From: Symsagittifera roscoffensis
Lineage: Eukaryota > Xenacoelomorpha > Acoela > Convolutidae
Assembly: GCF_963678635.1 (NCBI RefSeq)
Contig: NW_026971249.1
Coordinates: 1-50,231, forward strand
Direction of reading: 5' to 3'
DNA length: 50,231 nucleotides
Within the stretch, counting starts at the first letter, position 1. Every line of letters starts with the position of its first letter. Below, in pieces: positions 19,900-29,572 of the stretch. Under the pieces are notes generated by a model. That model had not been told where the DNA came from. It ran no database searches and was given only the letters and a program-made list of their open reading frames with translations. The position numbers and the translations under genes were made by a program.

Positions 19900-21017
19900 C
19901 TTTTCTCTTGCACGCTACCACCTCGTCAGCTGTGTTATAGAGTGAATATTTCTTTTCTTTGTAGAACTGGCTCAAGATCTTGTAGCTGTCTTCTTTGAGT
20001 TCCCCTTTCTCCTTGGACCCCGTCCGGATCCATTTGGAGAGGTTACTTGTCATCTTGTCATTCTTTTGGGCTCTTATCAGGTCCGACAGCCTATATCTCG
20101 CCTTGATATGTTCCTTTAGTGCCATGATCTGTCCATTCATTTCCCCAGGGTTGTGGATGTCATCATTCAGCTTCACGCATATTATCCTCTTCACAATATT
20201 CATATCATCTTCTGGCACCAGATTTGTTCTGACATTTGAGTTGCATGATAGTTCCCTGAATAGTTTCCTCGAAACTGCAATTCTTTCAAGTTCTTCACCT
20301 CCTCGTACTTCTTGTACATCCAAGTTGTACGTTCCTGAGGATGGATCTGTTTGTAATTCCCTGTCACGGTGTCTAATCTTCTCTTCCGCCAATATCATGC
20401 ATAGACTATCCTGATTGTCGCTGCTGTCATCCGAGTCCTCATCCCATAGTTCACACTCCCCGGACAAATTTCCTTCTTCAGTATCCTCTTCCTCCGTCGA
20501 CGTGGACCACTCCCCGGACTCTTGACCTAGTCCCAGGTTTTCAGCTTCTTCCTTGAACGGCACTTCCTTTTTCCTAACCCGAGTCTGTTCAAGTATAACG
20601 TCAGGGATTTTTTCAACCAGTGACTGCACGACTTCTTTTCCATCAGGGTTAGTCCACCTTCGAGGTGTTTTCATCACTAATTATCTCGCTCCTTCGCAGT
20701 ATTGTGACCTCCGGTTACTCCTTACCCCTTTCTTGGATCACGGGTTTATCATCTGCTAGTTTCTCGAGTAACCTCATTAAGTCATCATCTATTTGTGCAT
20801 CTCCCGTTTCTACCTGGTTAAGATCATAGCCTTTTGCCTTGAGCGTCTCCCTCACAATCTTTGACTTGAGTATTATCCCTATCGGCATATCTCGGTTCTT
20901 CTTCAAAATTGTTTTCTCCGGAGGTTCTTTTGGTAATTCGGTGTGATCTTCTATTGGTTTGCCTGATTTGTCTAGCCATCTCGTGAGTGGAAGACTGTCG
21001 TACGTTTCCTTATCCAT
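19754..21017 (-). pseudogene. Gypsy-2 long linker between RNase H and integrase
   Basis: Two frames (21017-20715, 100 codons; 20677-19754, 307 codons). The middle is strongly acidic (STEEEDTEEGNLSGE, WDEDSDDSSDNQD) and likely disordered. The end (ARYRLSDLIRAQKNDK, YKILSQFYKEKKYSL) is the usual run-up to Gypsy integrase. A frame change near 20700 and another near 19870 break it. At about 1.1 kb it is much longer than the linker of standard Gypsy pol, and Gypsy-1 also has a long one. Confidence 0.65.
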
Positions 21018-21019
21018 GA

Positions 21020-21480
21020 AGGAGAAGCCATCCTTGATTTCAGGTCTATCTGCCTCCCTCTGTTCTTGTCTCTAGTTGAACTCCGTCTTCTTACTCAAGT
21101 TGTCAGCGTTTTGATGTTTGTCTCGTGTTCTATGCTCAATTATCATGTTGTACCCATCCAGGCGAACTATCCACCTCCCAATGTAACTTTGGTCCATTGT
21201 GTACGTCTTCAGCCAGCTTAGTGCCCTGTTGTCGACTCACAGCTTGAATGGCTCGCTGCCTAGGTATGCTCAATATTTCTCAACAAAGGTAACCACCGCG
21301 AACATCTCTGCTTTCGGTGCCCTGTACTTCATTTCCGTGTCATTTACGACTTTGCTCCCGTACGCTATTCGTCTCAAGACTGTTTTCCCGTTCCATTCTT
21401 GCTCCTGATGGAGAATTCCAGAAATCACTACTACCGACGCATCCGTGTCCAGCACGTACATCCCTTTCTCTGTTGGCATC
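21020..21480 (-). pseudogene. Gypsy-2 RNase H with in-frame stops
   Basis: This follows RT in the same frame. The first Asp is in YVLDTDASVVVISG, the Glu in APKAEMFAVVTF, and the third Asp in VDNRALSWL. The tail has RWIVRLDGYN and DNLSKKTEF. Two TGA stops (21270 and about 21240) and a TAG (about 21070) interrupt otherwise continuous sequence. At both TGA positions relatives commonly have arginine, so CGA to TGA change is likely. Confidence 0.82.
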
Positions 21481-22592
21481 CCTAGTACTGGTGCCTCGCA
21501 CAACTCTTTCTTTATTCTCTGGAATGACTCTTCTGCTGCGTTTTTCCACGTGAATTTCTTGCCATTGTGTCTCATTAACTGTTGCATCGGGTATACCTTG
21601 TCTGCATAGCCTTTGATGAATTCTCTGTAGTAATTCGCAAAACCCAGGAAGCTCATCAATTGGTGTTCCGTTTTTGGCGATTTCCAAGTTAGAACTGCTT
21701 CTACTGCATCTGGATCTGGTCTGATGCCGTGCCTGTCCACCATCCTGCCCAAGTATTTTATCGAATCCTTGAGTATCTCGCACTTTGATGGTTTACACTT
21801 TAGCCCCGACATCTTCATACACGCAAACACCTCGTCAAGTCTCTCAATGAGGTCTACTAGTGTGGACGTCGCTATCACCACATCATCCACATAGCACATT
21901 ACCAGATTGCCGTACTTGTTCGTCACACCTATCAGCGCGTGTGCCATCAACCGCTGAAATGGGGCGGTGGCATTGCAAAGACCAAACGGCATCCGTTTCT
22001 ATTGAAACAGACCCAACTCGCCGGCGAGCCCTGTCTTGTCCCTGTCCTGCTTCCTGAGCGGTACCTGCCAGAAGGCTGAACCTAAATCTAGAGTCGTAAA
22101 AAACTTTGCATCACCTAACTTCGAGAGGCTGTCATCAATCCTAGGTATGGGATGGGCATCCTTCACCGTGACGGAGTTCAGGTATCGAAAGTCACAACAA
22201 AACCTCAATTGGTCGCCTTTCTTCTTGGTCATCACTACTCCACACGCCCACGGTGATTTGGATGGTTCTATCCTATCATACTCTAGTAGCGTTTCGATCT
22301 CTTTTCTACACGCATCCGATTTGTGTGGGGTCATGCGCCTCGCCCCCTCCCTGTGCGGTACCGCATTCTCCTCAAGTTCTATTTCATGCTCAACAAAATT
22401 ACAACACCCGATGTCTGCCTTATGTCTCGAAAAAACTTCCTCGTTCCGCTCTAATACGTCCTTGATGGCTTCGAGCTGTTCATCCATTATCTTGCCTCTT
22501 AAATGTTCAATTTCCGGTAGGACCGGTTTATCACTCTGCATTTCATCTAGTGTGGGCCGTTTCGGTTTTTTTCGAACAGCTCGATAGCCCAT
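21270..22592 (-). pseudogene. Gypsy-2 reverse transcriptase, one nonsense codon
   Basis: All RT motifs are present in one frame: PSKSPWACGVVMTKKK, RFCCDFRYLNSVT, FFTTLDLGSAFWQV (motif A), MPFGLCNATAPFQRLM (motif B), CYVDDVVIAT (motif C, catalytic YVDD), and YLGRMVDRHGI with FLGFANYYREFI beyond. A single TAG at 22001-21999, seven codons before motif B's centre, separates two open frames. Apart from that stop the domain looks complete. This clearly places the element in Ty3/Gypsy. Confidence 0.93.
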
Positions 22593-22616
22593 CGTCTGTC
22601 TCTGACTTAAGTGATT

Positions 22617-23851
22617 TCACAACACCTGATGAACCTTTAGTTTCTTCAATCGTGTCAAGATACAAATTTTGTCCCTATGATTGGGACAATCAACAACTTC
22701 ATTTTGTTTTTGGTTTTCAGTCATTTCATATCGAGTTTTTACGGGTAAAGCATATCTCAGCTTCCTCTCCCTCTGTATCGTGATTGGTATGTCAAGAGTA
22801 TTCAACAAGACACTGACGCAGAGACCGCTCTTCGTTATCGAGAAGGATCTTCCTAAAACAGCAGCACTTTGACTATTTGGATTTGGGACTATGCATACTT
22901 GCTTGTTGTCACTTAGTTCATTGTAATTTTTCATTCGCAAGCTTACGATCGCCGCTTCGTTTGCCTTTAGCCTCACCCTCCTACTCAAGAATACCGGTGC
23001 TTTGTTCTCATTCGCCATTATTAAGTTTACCGGTTTAATTGCGTACCTCCTATCCGGGTTCAGTATCCTGAACATTGCGTTGTTTAGATCAATCGTTACA
23101 TCGAAGCTCCTGATGAAGTCTCTGCCTAAAATGAATTGGTGAGACTCAGCTAGGTTTTCTACCACAAGAAAGCTCACCCACAGGTTGCGTTCCCCCAGAT
23201 TTAGGGCTATTATTGGCGTTCTGCCCAGCACCCGCAGCGCCCCTTTGTTTGCAGCTGAAAACCGTATTCTCGATTCTATCAAATCATTTTTGTTGAGGCC
23301 CTTCGTTCCCAAGTTTCGATTGGTATAACGTTCAAGACCGCTGCCGTATCAAGTAACCCACGTAACTGAGTCTTCTTGCCACTTATGTCGAGCACATGTG
23401 CTGATAGATCTGCCTATGTCCCGATGTGCATTGCATCTTCCTCAAGCATGGCGCAGTGTCCAATCGATCTCACTTTCAACTCTTCTTTTCCTACGTAGAT
23501 CTGCCCTACTAGATCTTCATCACATGTTATCATTGTTTTCGTATAGATGTTGATCCCATCTATATTTAGCATCACCTCATGCGGACCATAAGCTTCTGTG
23601 TACCTGTTATCAACTCGGACTGACTTGCTACCCCCTCTTGTGAGTAGTGCCCTCAATGCTCTAGAAGTCGTTTGTGGGCTTATACCACTCAAGTAATCTG
23701 CGTACACATCAATGTGCATTATTGTCTGGTCGCTGGGTTCGCTCAAGTTTCTCGTTACCTCATGGCCGCCCACGGTGATTATTGACATTATTCTGGCTCC
23801 GATCTTCGTTATGCCGAATGGCTTCCCCGTCACCATTTTTACAGTTTCCAC
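22617..23851 (-). pseudogene. Gypsy-2 protease and flanking Gag-Pol segment
   Basis: Frames 23851-23414 and 23312-22617 are joined by sequence that holds the retropepsin core. The active-site loop reads RGLLDTAAVLNVIPI, so DTA replaces the usual DTG; the second motif QFILGRDFI is intact. A TAG (23414) and a one-base shift near 23300 break the gene. The first ~130 residues form an unassigned segment between nucleocapsid and protease. The last ~130 lead to RT. The Gly-to-Ala change in the triad may be inactivating. Confidence 0.75.
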
Positions 23852-24536
23852 TTTTTGTCGAGCCCGCTGCAGCCTCTGGTATTGACTGCGAGCAACCTAA
23901 TGCCTCGTTCATTTTCTGCCTTTCGATCTCTTGCTTTAGTCGTTGTTCTATTTCTTTCGCCGCCAGGTCCTGTTTCACTTTATTGATAGCTTCCGCCGCC
24001 GCTTTCTCATAATTTATCTCTAGGGCGTTCCTGGCCGTGGCTTCTATTGCGCTATTAACTTGCGTTACAGCTTTCACTGTTTTCGTTGGCAGTTCCGCAC
24101 TTGGTTTTTCTAAGTTTTTCGTTTCAAATTCACATTGTCTATTTCTCTGGTTCTGAACCGCTGCTAACGCCAACTTGTGTTTGGGGTGACTCTGGTTCTT
24201 GACTGCCTCCCAGAACAACGGACAGTCCATCCTGAAGTGCCCCTCTTGGTTGCAGAAGAAGCATCTTACACCTATTTTGATGATCAAGCCACTATAGAAC
24301 TCGTGTTCCTCCATCTGGCTCATATCTTCCTCATCAGGTGCATATCCCAAACTCTTCATACCCTGCTTGTATGTTGTGCAATCCGCCATGTGATGATCAG
24401 CTGACCCGCAGTTTGCGCATGATCTACGTTTGTCCATGTCATCTCTGGGCTTGTACCATGACGACCTTTGTGGTTGATTCCCCTCTTGCGTGTTCCTGTT
24501 ATCTGAATACGAGTATTTCTTGGCTTTCATTAGCAT
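23760..24536 (-). CDS. Gypsy-2 gag C-terminus: two zinc knuckles and coiled coil
   Basis: Two CCHC-type knuckles: CANCGSADHHMADC (about residues 39-52) and CFFCNQEGHFRMDC (about 92-105), bracketing an acidic spacer. After them comes a long charged helical stretch (AAAEAINKVKQDLAAKEIEQ), likely coiled coil. Packaging of the element RNA is the expected job. It follows the capsid frame after a stop/shift near 24540 and overlaps the next frame by 92 nt. Confidence 0.82.
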   Translation of the reverse strand: MLMKAKKYSYSDNRNTQEGNQPQRSSWYKPRDDMDKRRSCANCGSADHHMADCTTYKQGMKSLGYAPDEEDMSQMEEHEFYSGLIIKIGVRCFFCNQEGHFRMDCPLFWEAVKNQSHPKHKLALAAVQNQRNRQCEFETKNLEKPSAELPTKTVKAVTQVNSAIEATARNALEINYEKAAAEAINKVKQDLAAKEIEQRLKQEIERQKMNEALGCSQSIPEAAAGSTKSGNCKNGDGEAIRHNEDRSQNNVNNHRGRP

Positions 24537-24542
24537 GTACTC

Positions 24543-25112
24543 TCATGACTTCTGTCTCATCTCTTCTGCAGTCGGTGCACCGTCTTTCGACAATGTATAG
24601 TATGTTGCTAAGATTGTTCTCAAGTCATCACTCTTTACCCCATCAATGAACTTTGAGGCGATGCTAAAGTTCCTTCTATTGGTGGACTCTTCCGGGTCAC
24701 TCCTTCGTCTCAAGCTCTCAAGATCATCTAGGAACCTGTCTATCGATTCATCGTCCCTTTGCCTTCTCTTTTCAAATCGCATCATCGCTTGATGACCCTT
24801 CATGCCTGACCCGAATCGATTTAACAATATCTCGAAGATTTTATCCGCAGTGTCGCGTTCCTCTTCCTTCTTCGCAACCATGCATTTCAATGCCGTGCCT
24901 TCCAAGTTGCTGAGTATAGCTGTGCATACTTGCCTCTCATCGTTCAAGTTGTTTTGTTCCAAGTGCAACCTCATGACTTCTGCCCAAGTGTCAATGCATC
25001 CATCTGAATCATGCTTGAATTCTTTCGGTTTTTTGAATGTTTTCCTGGATTTGTTGCTTCCTCTGTCACTCGAGTCCGGTCCCACGTTTGATGTTCCACT
25101 TTTCATAATCAC
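24543..25112 (-). CDS. Gypsy-2 gag capsid domain
   Basis: A 189-codon frame with a typical Ty3/Gypsy capsid pattern: DTWAEVMRLHLEQNNL, TAILSNLEGTALKCM, IFEILLNRFGSG, and ESIDRFLDDLESLRRR, then FIDGVKSDDLRTIL. It forms the shell of the virus-like particle. The start is set only by the first Met after a long G run (25123-25133 on the plus strand as C), so the true protein probably begins upstream in another frame. The first ~105 codons are duplicated in the right-hand copy. Confidence 0.85.
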   Translation of the reverse strand: MIMKSGTSNVGPDSSDRGSNKSRKTFKKPKEFKHDSDGCIDTWAEVMRLHLEQNNLNDERQVCTAILSNLEGTALKCMVAKKEEERDTADKIFEILLNRFGSGMKGHQAMMRFEKRRQRDDESIDRFLDDLESLRRRSDPEESTNRRNFSIASKFIDGVKSDDLRTILATYYTLSKDGAPTAEEMRQKS

Positions 25113-25319
25113 TTTGCCCCCTCCCCCCCCCCCGGTGCTGTACTCGCGGCAACCCGGGGTAATGGTAACGGTGTTGACTGCCGTTTGTTCCGTTGTGATT
25201 CCACGAAGTAAACTCTATTGCCTTGCGTTCGCTCCGCTGGTGGCCTGTCCTGTGACATTGAGTTCCTCAAGATGGCGTCTTATTTTGCCTGTATTGCACA
25301 TGAACTCTCAGCCTGGTCC

Positions 25320-26211
25320 CTACTCATTGTATCTCGTTTCCAAACTCCCCAACTTGCTACTCACTGCGTCATATCGTTGCTTCATTTCTTGCATGTCTTT
25401 TTTGATGTTCTTGTCTCGCTCTCCATCAGTGGTATCTACCTTGTCCGACATCTGCTGAAGCCTTTCTTCTGTCGCTTTCGCTAGATTGAAATAGCTGTCC
25501 AGGTACTCATGTTTGTTATATCTTAATTCTTTCCTTATCACATCTCTGTCCTCCTCGCTGTGCTTCAATTTCTTGTCGATCTGATCTAGCTTTGCCATCA
25601 AATCGCCTAGCTCAAGAGTAGTTGTTTCATGGTCAGCTGTTGCTCTGTTGTTGGCTGCTGTTCCTGGTCTAATCTGGTCTTCGTTTTGGTCGGTGTCTGT
25701 CATTTTGGTGGAAACTATTCCGAATGTTTTGCCTTTCTCGGCTTTCGATTCTTCCACTGCTGCGTCTCTCGACTTCATTCCGACCATTATTGCCAATCTT
25801 TCAGTAAAAGACAGTAAAAGACGTTCTTTTTGCTTGAGACTCGTCCTTCACCGTTTCTGGCGTGTTGCCTGTTGTGTCTTCCACATTGTCTATCGGTGAG
25901 AACTCCATCGACTTTGGATTTGGTTCTTCTGCATTCGGCATCGGTGTTGACTCCGTCGTCTTCTTTTTCACCTCATCCACACTCTGGTCCGGTGTCTCTA
26001 GGTCAATCTCGATGGCGGGTTCTGCTTATTTCCCTTCCATGCCCTCTTTTGTTTTGTTCTCCGTATTACTCCTCGTGTTGACCATGCTAACTGAAAAGTT
26101 CTTCCTTGTTACTTTTGGGCCTATGGATGCTGTTTTACGTAGCGACGAGTTATATTTTGTTTTTGATTATGTAGATCTTTTTTCAGCCACCGGTACCCTG
26201 CTCCGTCTCAT
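25320..26211 (-). pseudogene. Gypsy-2 gag N-terminal part
   Basis: From ATG 26211 a hydrophilic region (NAEEPNPKSMEF, TPETVKDESQAKR) runs to about 25822. It is broken by TAA at 26169-26167 and 26038-26036. A 10-bp tandem duplication at 25802-25821 (CAGTAAAAGA twice) shifts the frame, after which the 158-codon frame 25796-25320 continues. That frame holds a strong coiled coil (LGDLMAKLDQIDKKLKHSEE, ERLQQMSDKVDTTDGE). The same lesions occur in copy 2, so they predate the duplication. Confidence 0.7.
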
Positions 26212-26470
26212 GATTTCTATTTACAATTGATCCTATGTACAATGTTCGTATTTACAAAATCCTATTCTAAAAGAAAATAATCAAAAATAATAAAAAAAAA
26301 TTTTTGCTAATAAAAAGAAAAACTACTTTACTATTCCTTCTAAGATTTTGTTAAAAGTCTACTAATTCGTGATCCTATAACTATCGTGTTCTAACTAGTC
26401 CTATTGCTTTTGATTCAATTAATTCGACCTGTCACAAGACCCTTTAGTACCGTCACTCCACCTCTTCGCG

Positions 26471-26953
26471 CTGTCCCAAGCTTTCTCTCGACTGTCCCAA
26501 GACTATTGTCCCAAGACTAGTGTCCCAAGACCACTGTCCCAAGACTACTGTCACAAGACCCTTGCCCTAAGACTACTGTCCCAAGACTACTGTCCCAGGA
26601 CTACTGTCCCAAGACCCTTGCCCTAAGACTACTGTCCCAAGACTACTGTCCCAAGACTACTGTCCCAAGACTGCTGTCCCAAGACTACTGTCCCAATACT
26701 ACTGTCCCAAGACCAGTGTCCCAAGACCAGTGTCCCAAGACCACTATCTCAAGACCACTGTCCCAAGACCAGTGTCCCAAGACCACACTCCCAAGACCAC
26801 TGTCCCAAGATCACTGTCCCAAGACTAGTGTCCCAAGACTGTGTCGTACCAAGACTTCTCTGGCCCAAGACTGTCCCAAGACTGCACCGTCCCAAAACTG
26901 TCCCAAGACTGCACTGTCCCAAGATTTCTTCGATACTGTCCCAAGACTTGTCA
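26471..26953. repeat. Leader minisatellite, copy 1 (CTGTCCCAAGACTA-type, 14-15 bp)
   Basis: About 30 head-to-tail units of CTGTCCCAAGACTA with variation (CCCAAGACCAGTGT and others). It lies upstream of gag on the minus strand, so the sense RNA reads AGTCTTGGGACAGT repeats. There are no spacers and no coding sense. All long frames seen here on either strand are products of the repeat. Confidence 0.95.
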
Positions 26954-27190
26954 CTAAGTGTCTGGATAGTAGGATCTCTTCTTCTTCGTTGTGGGGACTC
27001 TTGAACCACTGTACCGTGTACCACCACTTGAGCTCTAGTAAAAATTTTCCCAAAATCCCTATCTTTATGGCCAAAATCCAAATACTGACCCCCCTGTATT
27101 TATGTCCCTTTCGTTTATTCAGGCTATTTGAAACCCCAACTTCTTCGCAGGTATCTTGTGATCACCTGTTCGTTCAAATACCAACATGCC

Positions 27191-29572
27191 TGACCCTTCA
27201 TGCCTGACCCGAATCGATTTAACAATATCTCGAAGATTTTATCCGCAGTGTCGCGTTCCTCTTCCTTCTTCGCAACCATGCATTTCAATGCCGTGCCTTC
27301 CAAGTTGCTGAGTATAGCTGTGCATACTTGCCTCTCATCGTTCAAGTTGTTTTGTTCCAAGTGCAACCTCATGACTTCTGCCCAAGTGTCAATGCATCCA
27401 TCTGAATCATGCTTGAATTCTTTCGGTTTTTTGAATGTTTTCCTGGATTTGTTGCTTCCTCTGTCACTCGAGTCCGGTCCCACGTTTGATGTTCCACTTT
27501 TCATAATCACTTTGCCCCCTCCCCCCCCCCCCCGGTGCTGTACTCGCGGCAACCCGGGGTAATGGTAACGGTGTTGACTGCCGTTTGTTCCGTTGTGATT
27601 CCACGAAGTAAACTCTATTGCCTTGCGTTCGCTCCGCTGGTGGCCTGTCCTGTGACATTGAGTTCCTCAAGATGGCGTCTTATTTTGCCTGTATTGCACA
27701 TGAACTCTCAGCCTGGTCCCTACTCATTGTATCTCGTTTCCAAACTCCCCAACTTGCTACTCACTGCGTCATATCGTTGCTTCATTTCTTGCATGTCTTT
27801 TTTGATGTTCTTGTCTCGCTCTCCATCAGTGGTATCTACCTTGTCCGACATCTGCTGAAGCCTTTCTTCTGTCGCTTTCGCTAGATTGAAATAGCTGTCC
27901 AGGTACTCATGTTTGTTATATCTTAATTCTTTCCTTATCACATCTCTGTCCTCCTCGCTGTGCTTCAATTTCTTGTCGATCTGATCTAGCTTTGCCATCA
28001 AATCGCCTAGCTCAAGAGTAGTTGTTTCATGGTCAGCTGTTGCTCTGTTGTTGGCTGCTGTTCCTGGTCTAATCTGGTCTTCGTTTTGGTCGGTGTCTGT
28101 CATTTTGGTGGAAACTATTCCGAATGTTTTGCCTTTCTCGGCTTTCGATTCTTCCACTGCTGCGTCTCTCGACTTCATTCCGACCATTATTGCCAATCTT
28201 TCAGTAAAAGACAGTAAAAGACGTTCTTTTTGCTTGAGACTCGTCCTTCACCGTTTCTGGCGTGTTGCCTGTTGTGTCTTCCACATTGTCTATCGGTGAG
28301 AACTCCATCGACTTTGGATTTGGTTCTTCTGCATTCGGCATCGGTGTTGACTCCGTCGTCTTCTTTTTCACCTCATCCACACTCTGGTCCGGTGTCTCTA
28401 GGTCAATCTCGATGGCGGGTTCTGCTTATTTCCCTTCCATGCCCTCTTTTGTTTTGTTCTCCGTATTACTCCTCGTGTTGACCATGCTAACTGAAAAGTT
28501 CTTCCTTGTTACTTTTGGGCCTATGGATGCTGTTTTACGTAGCGACGAGTTATATTTTGTTTTTGATTATGTAGATCTTTTTTCAGCCACCGGTACCCTG
28601 CTCCGTCTCATGATTTCTATTTACAATTGATCCTATGTACAATGTTCGTATTTACAAAATCCTATTCTAAAAGAAAATAATCAAAAATAATAAAAAAAAA
28701 TTTTTGCTAATAAAAAGAAAAACTACTTTACTATTCCTTCTAAGATTTTGTTAAAAGTCTACTAATTCGTGATCCTATAACTATCGGGTTTTAACTAGTC
28801 CTATTGCTTTTGATTCAATTAATTCGACCTGTCACAAGAGTCTTTAGTACCGTCACTCCACCTCTTCGCGCTGTCCCAAGCTTTCTCTCGACTGTCCCAT
28901 GACTATTGTCCCAAGACTAGTGTCCCAAGACCACTGTCCCAAGACTACTGTCCCAAGACCCTTGCCCTAAGACTACTGTCCCAAGACTACTGTCCCAGGA
29001 CTACTGTCCCAAGACCCTTGCCCTAAGACTACTGTCCCAAGACTACTGTCCCAAGACTACTGTCCCAAGACTGCTGTCCCAAGACTACTGTCCCAATACT
29101 ACTGTCCCAAGACCAGTGTCCCAAGACCAGTGTCCCAAGACCACTATCTCAAGACCACTGTCCCAAGACCACACTCCCAAGACCACTGTCCCAAGATAAC
29201 TGTCCCAAGACTAGTGTCCCAAGACTGTGTCGTACCAAGACTTCTCTGGCCCAAGACTGTCCCAAGACTGCACCGTCCCAAAACTGTCCCAAGACTGCAC
29301 TGTCCCAAGATTTCTTCGATACTGTCCCAAGACTTGTCACTAAGTGTCTGGATAGTAGGATCTCTTCTTCTTCGTTGTGGGGACTCTTGAACCACTGTAC
29401 CGTGTACCACCACTTGAGCTCTAGTAAAAATTTTCCCAAAATCCCTATCTTTATGGCCAAAATCCAAATACTGACCCCCCTGTATTTATGTCCCTTTCGT
29501 TTATTCAGGCTATTTGAAACCCCAACTTCTTCGCAGGTATCTTGTGATCACCTGTTCGTTCAAATACCAACA
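27191..29572. repeat. Tandem duplication, copy 2, with truncated gag
   Basis: A near-identical second copy of 24793-27186. It contains the same gag start (about 28611), the same two early stops and the same 10-bp duplication (28202-28221). It ends inside the capsid at 27191, where it abuts the start of copy 1. In the sense direction this copy comes first, so transcripts from the 5' LTR would meet a truncated gag before the full one. Confidence 0.95.
28871..29337. repeat. Leader minisatellite, copy 2
   Basis: Same CTGTCCCAAGACTA-type array as at 26471-26953, about 15 bp shorter near its right third, with several unique substitutions. Most differences between the two 2.4-kb copies fall in or next to this array. 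Confidence 0.93.

Larger units (their letters stand above)
24793..27186. repeat. Tandem duplication, copy 1 (leader minisatellite + gag N-term)
   Basis: This 2394-bp segment is repeated at 27191-29572 in the same orientation. By eye the two differ at fewer than ten single bases, by the C-run length (11 versus 13) and by loss of about one minisatellite unit in copy 2. The left border lies inside the capsid coding region, the right border at ...AATACCAACA. The copies are separated by four bases (TGCC). Confidence 0.95.

Noticed and set aside
15011-21272. TGA codons as selenocysteine or a recoded genetic code
   Set aside because: TAG and TAA also interrupt frames, and intact frames end in TGA; CpG decay is simpler.
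26471-29337. CRISPR-like array
   Set aside because: The CTGTCCCAAGACTA units are head-to-tail with no unique spacers, and the DNA is eukaryotic; it is a minisatellite.
26471-29572. The minisatellite block as the LTR of Gypsy-2
   Set aside because: It ends in CA and is present twice, but the repeat extends into gag and there is no copy at the 3' end; the 905-bp repeats fit better.
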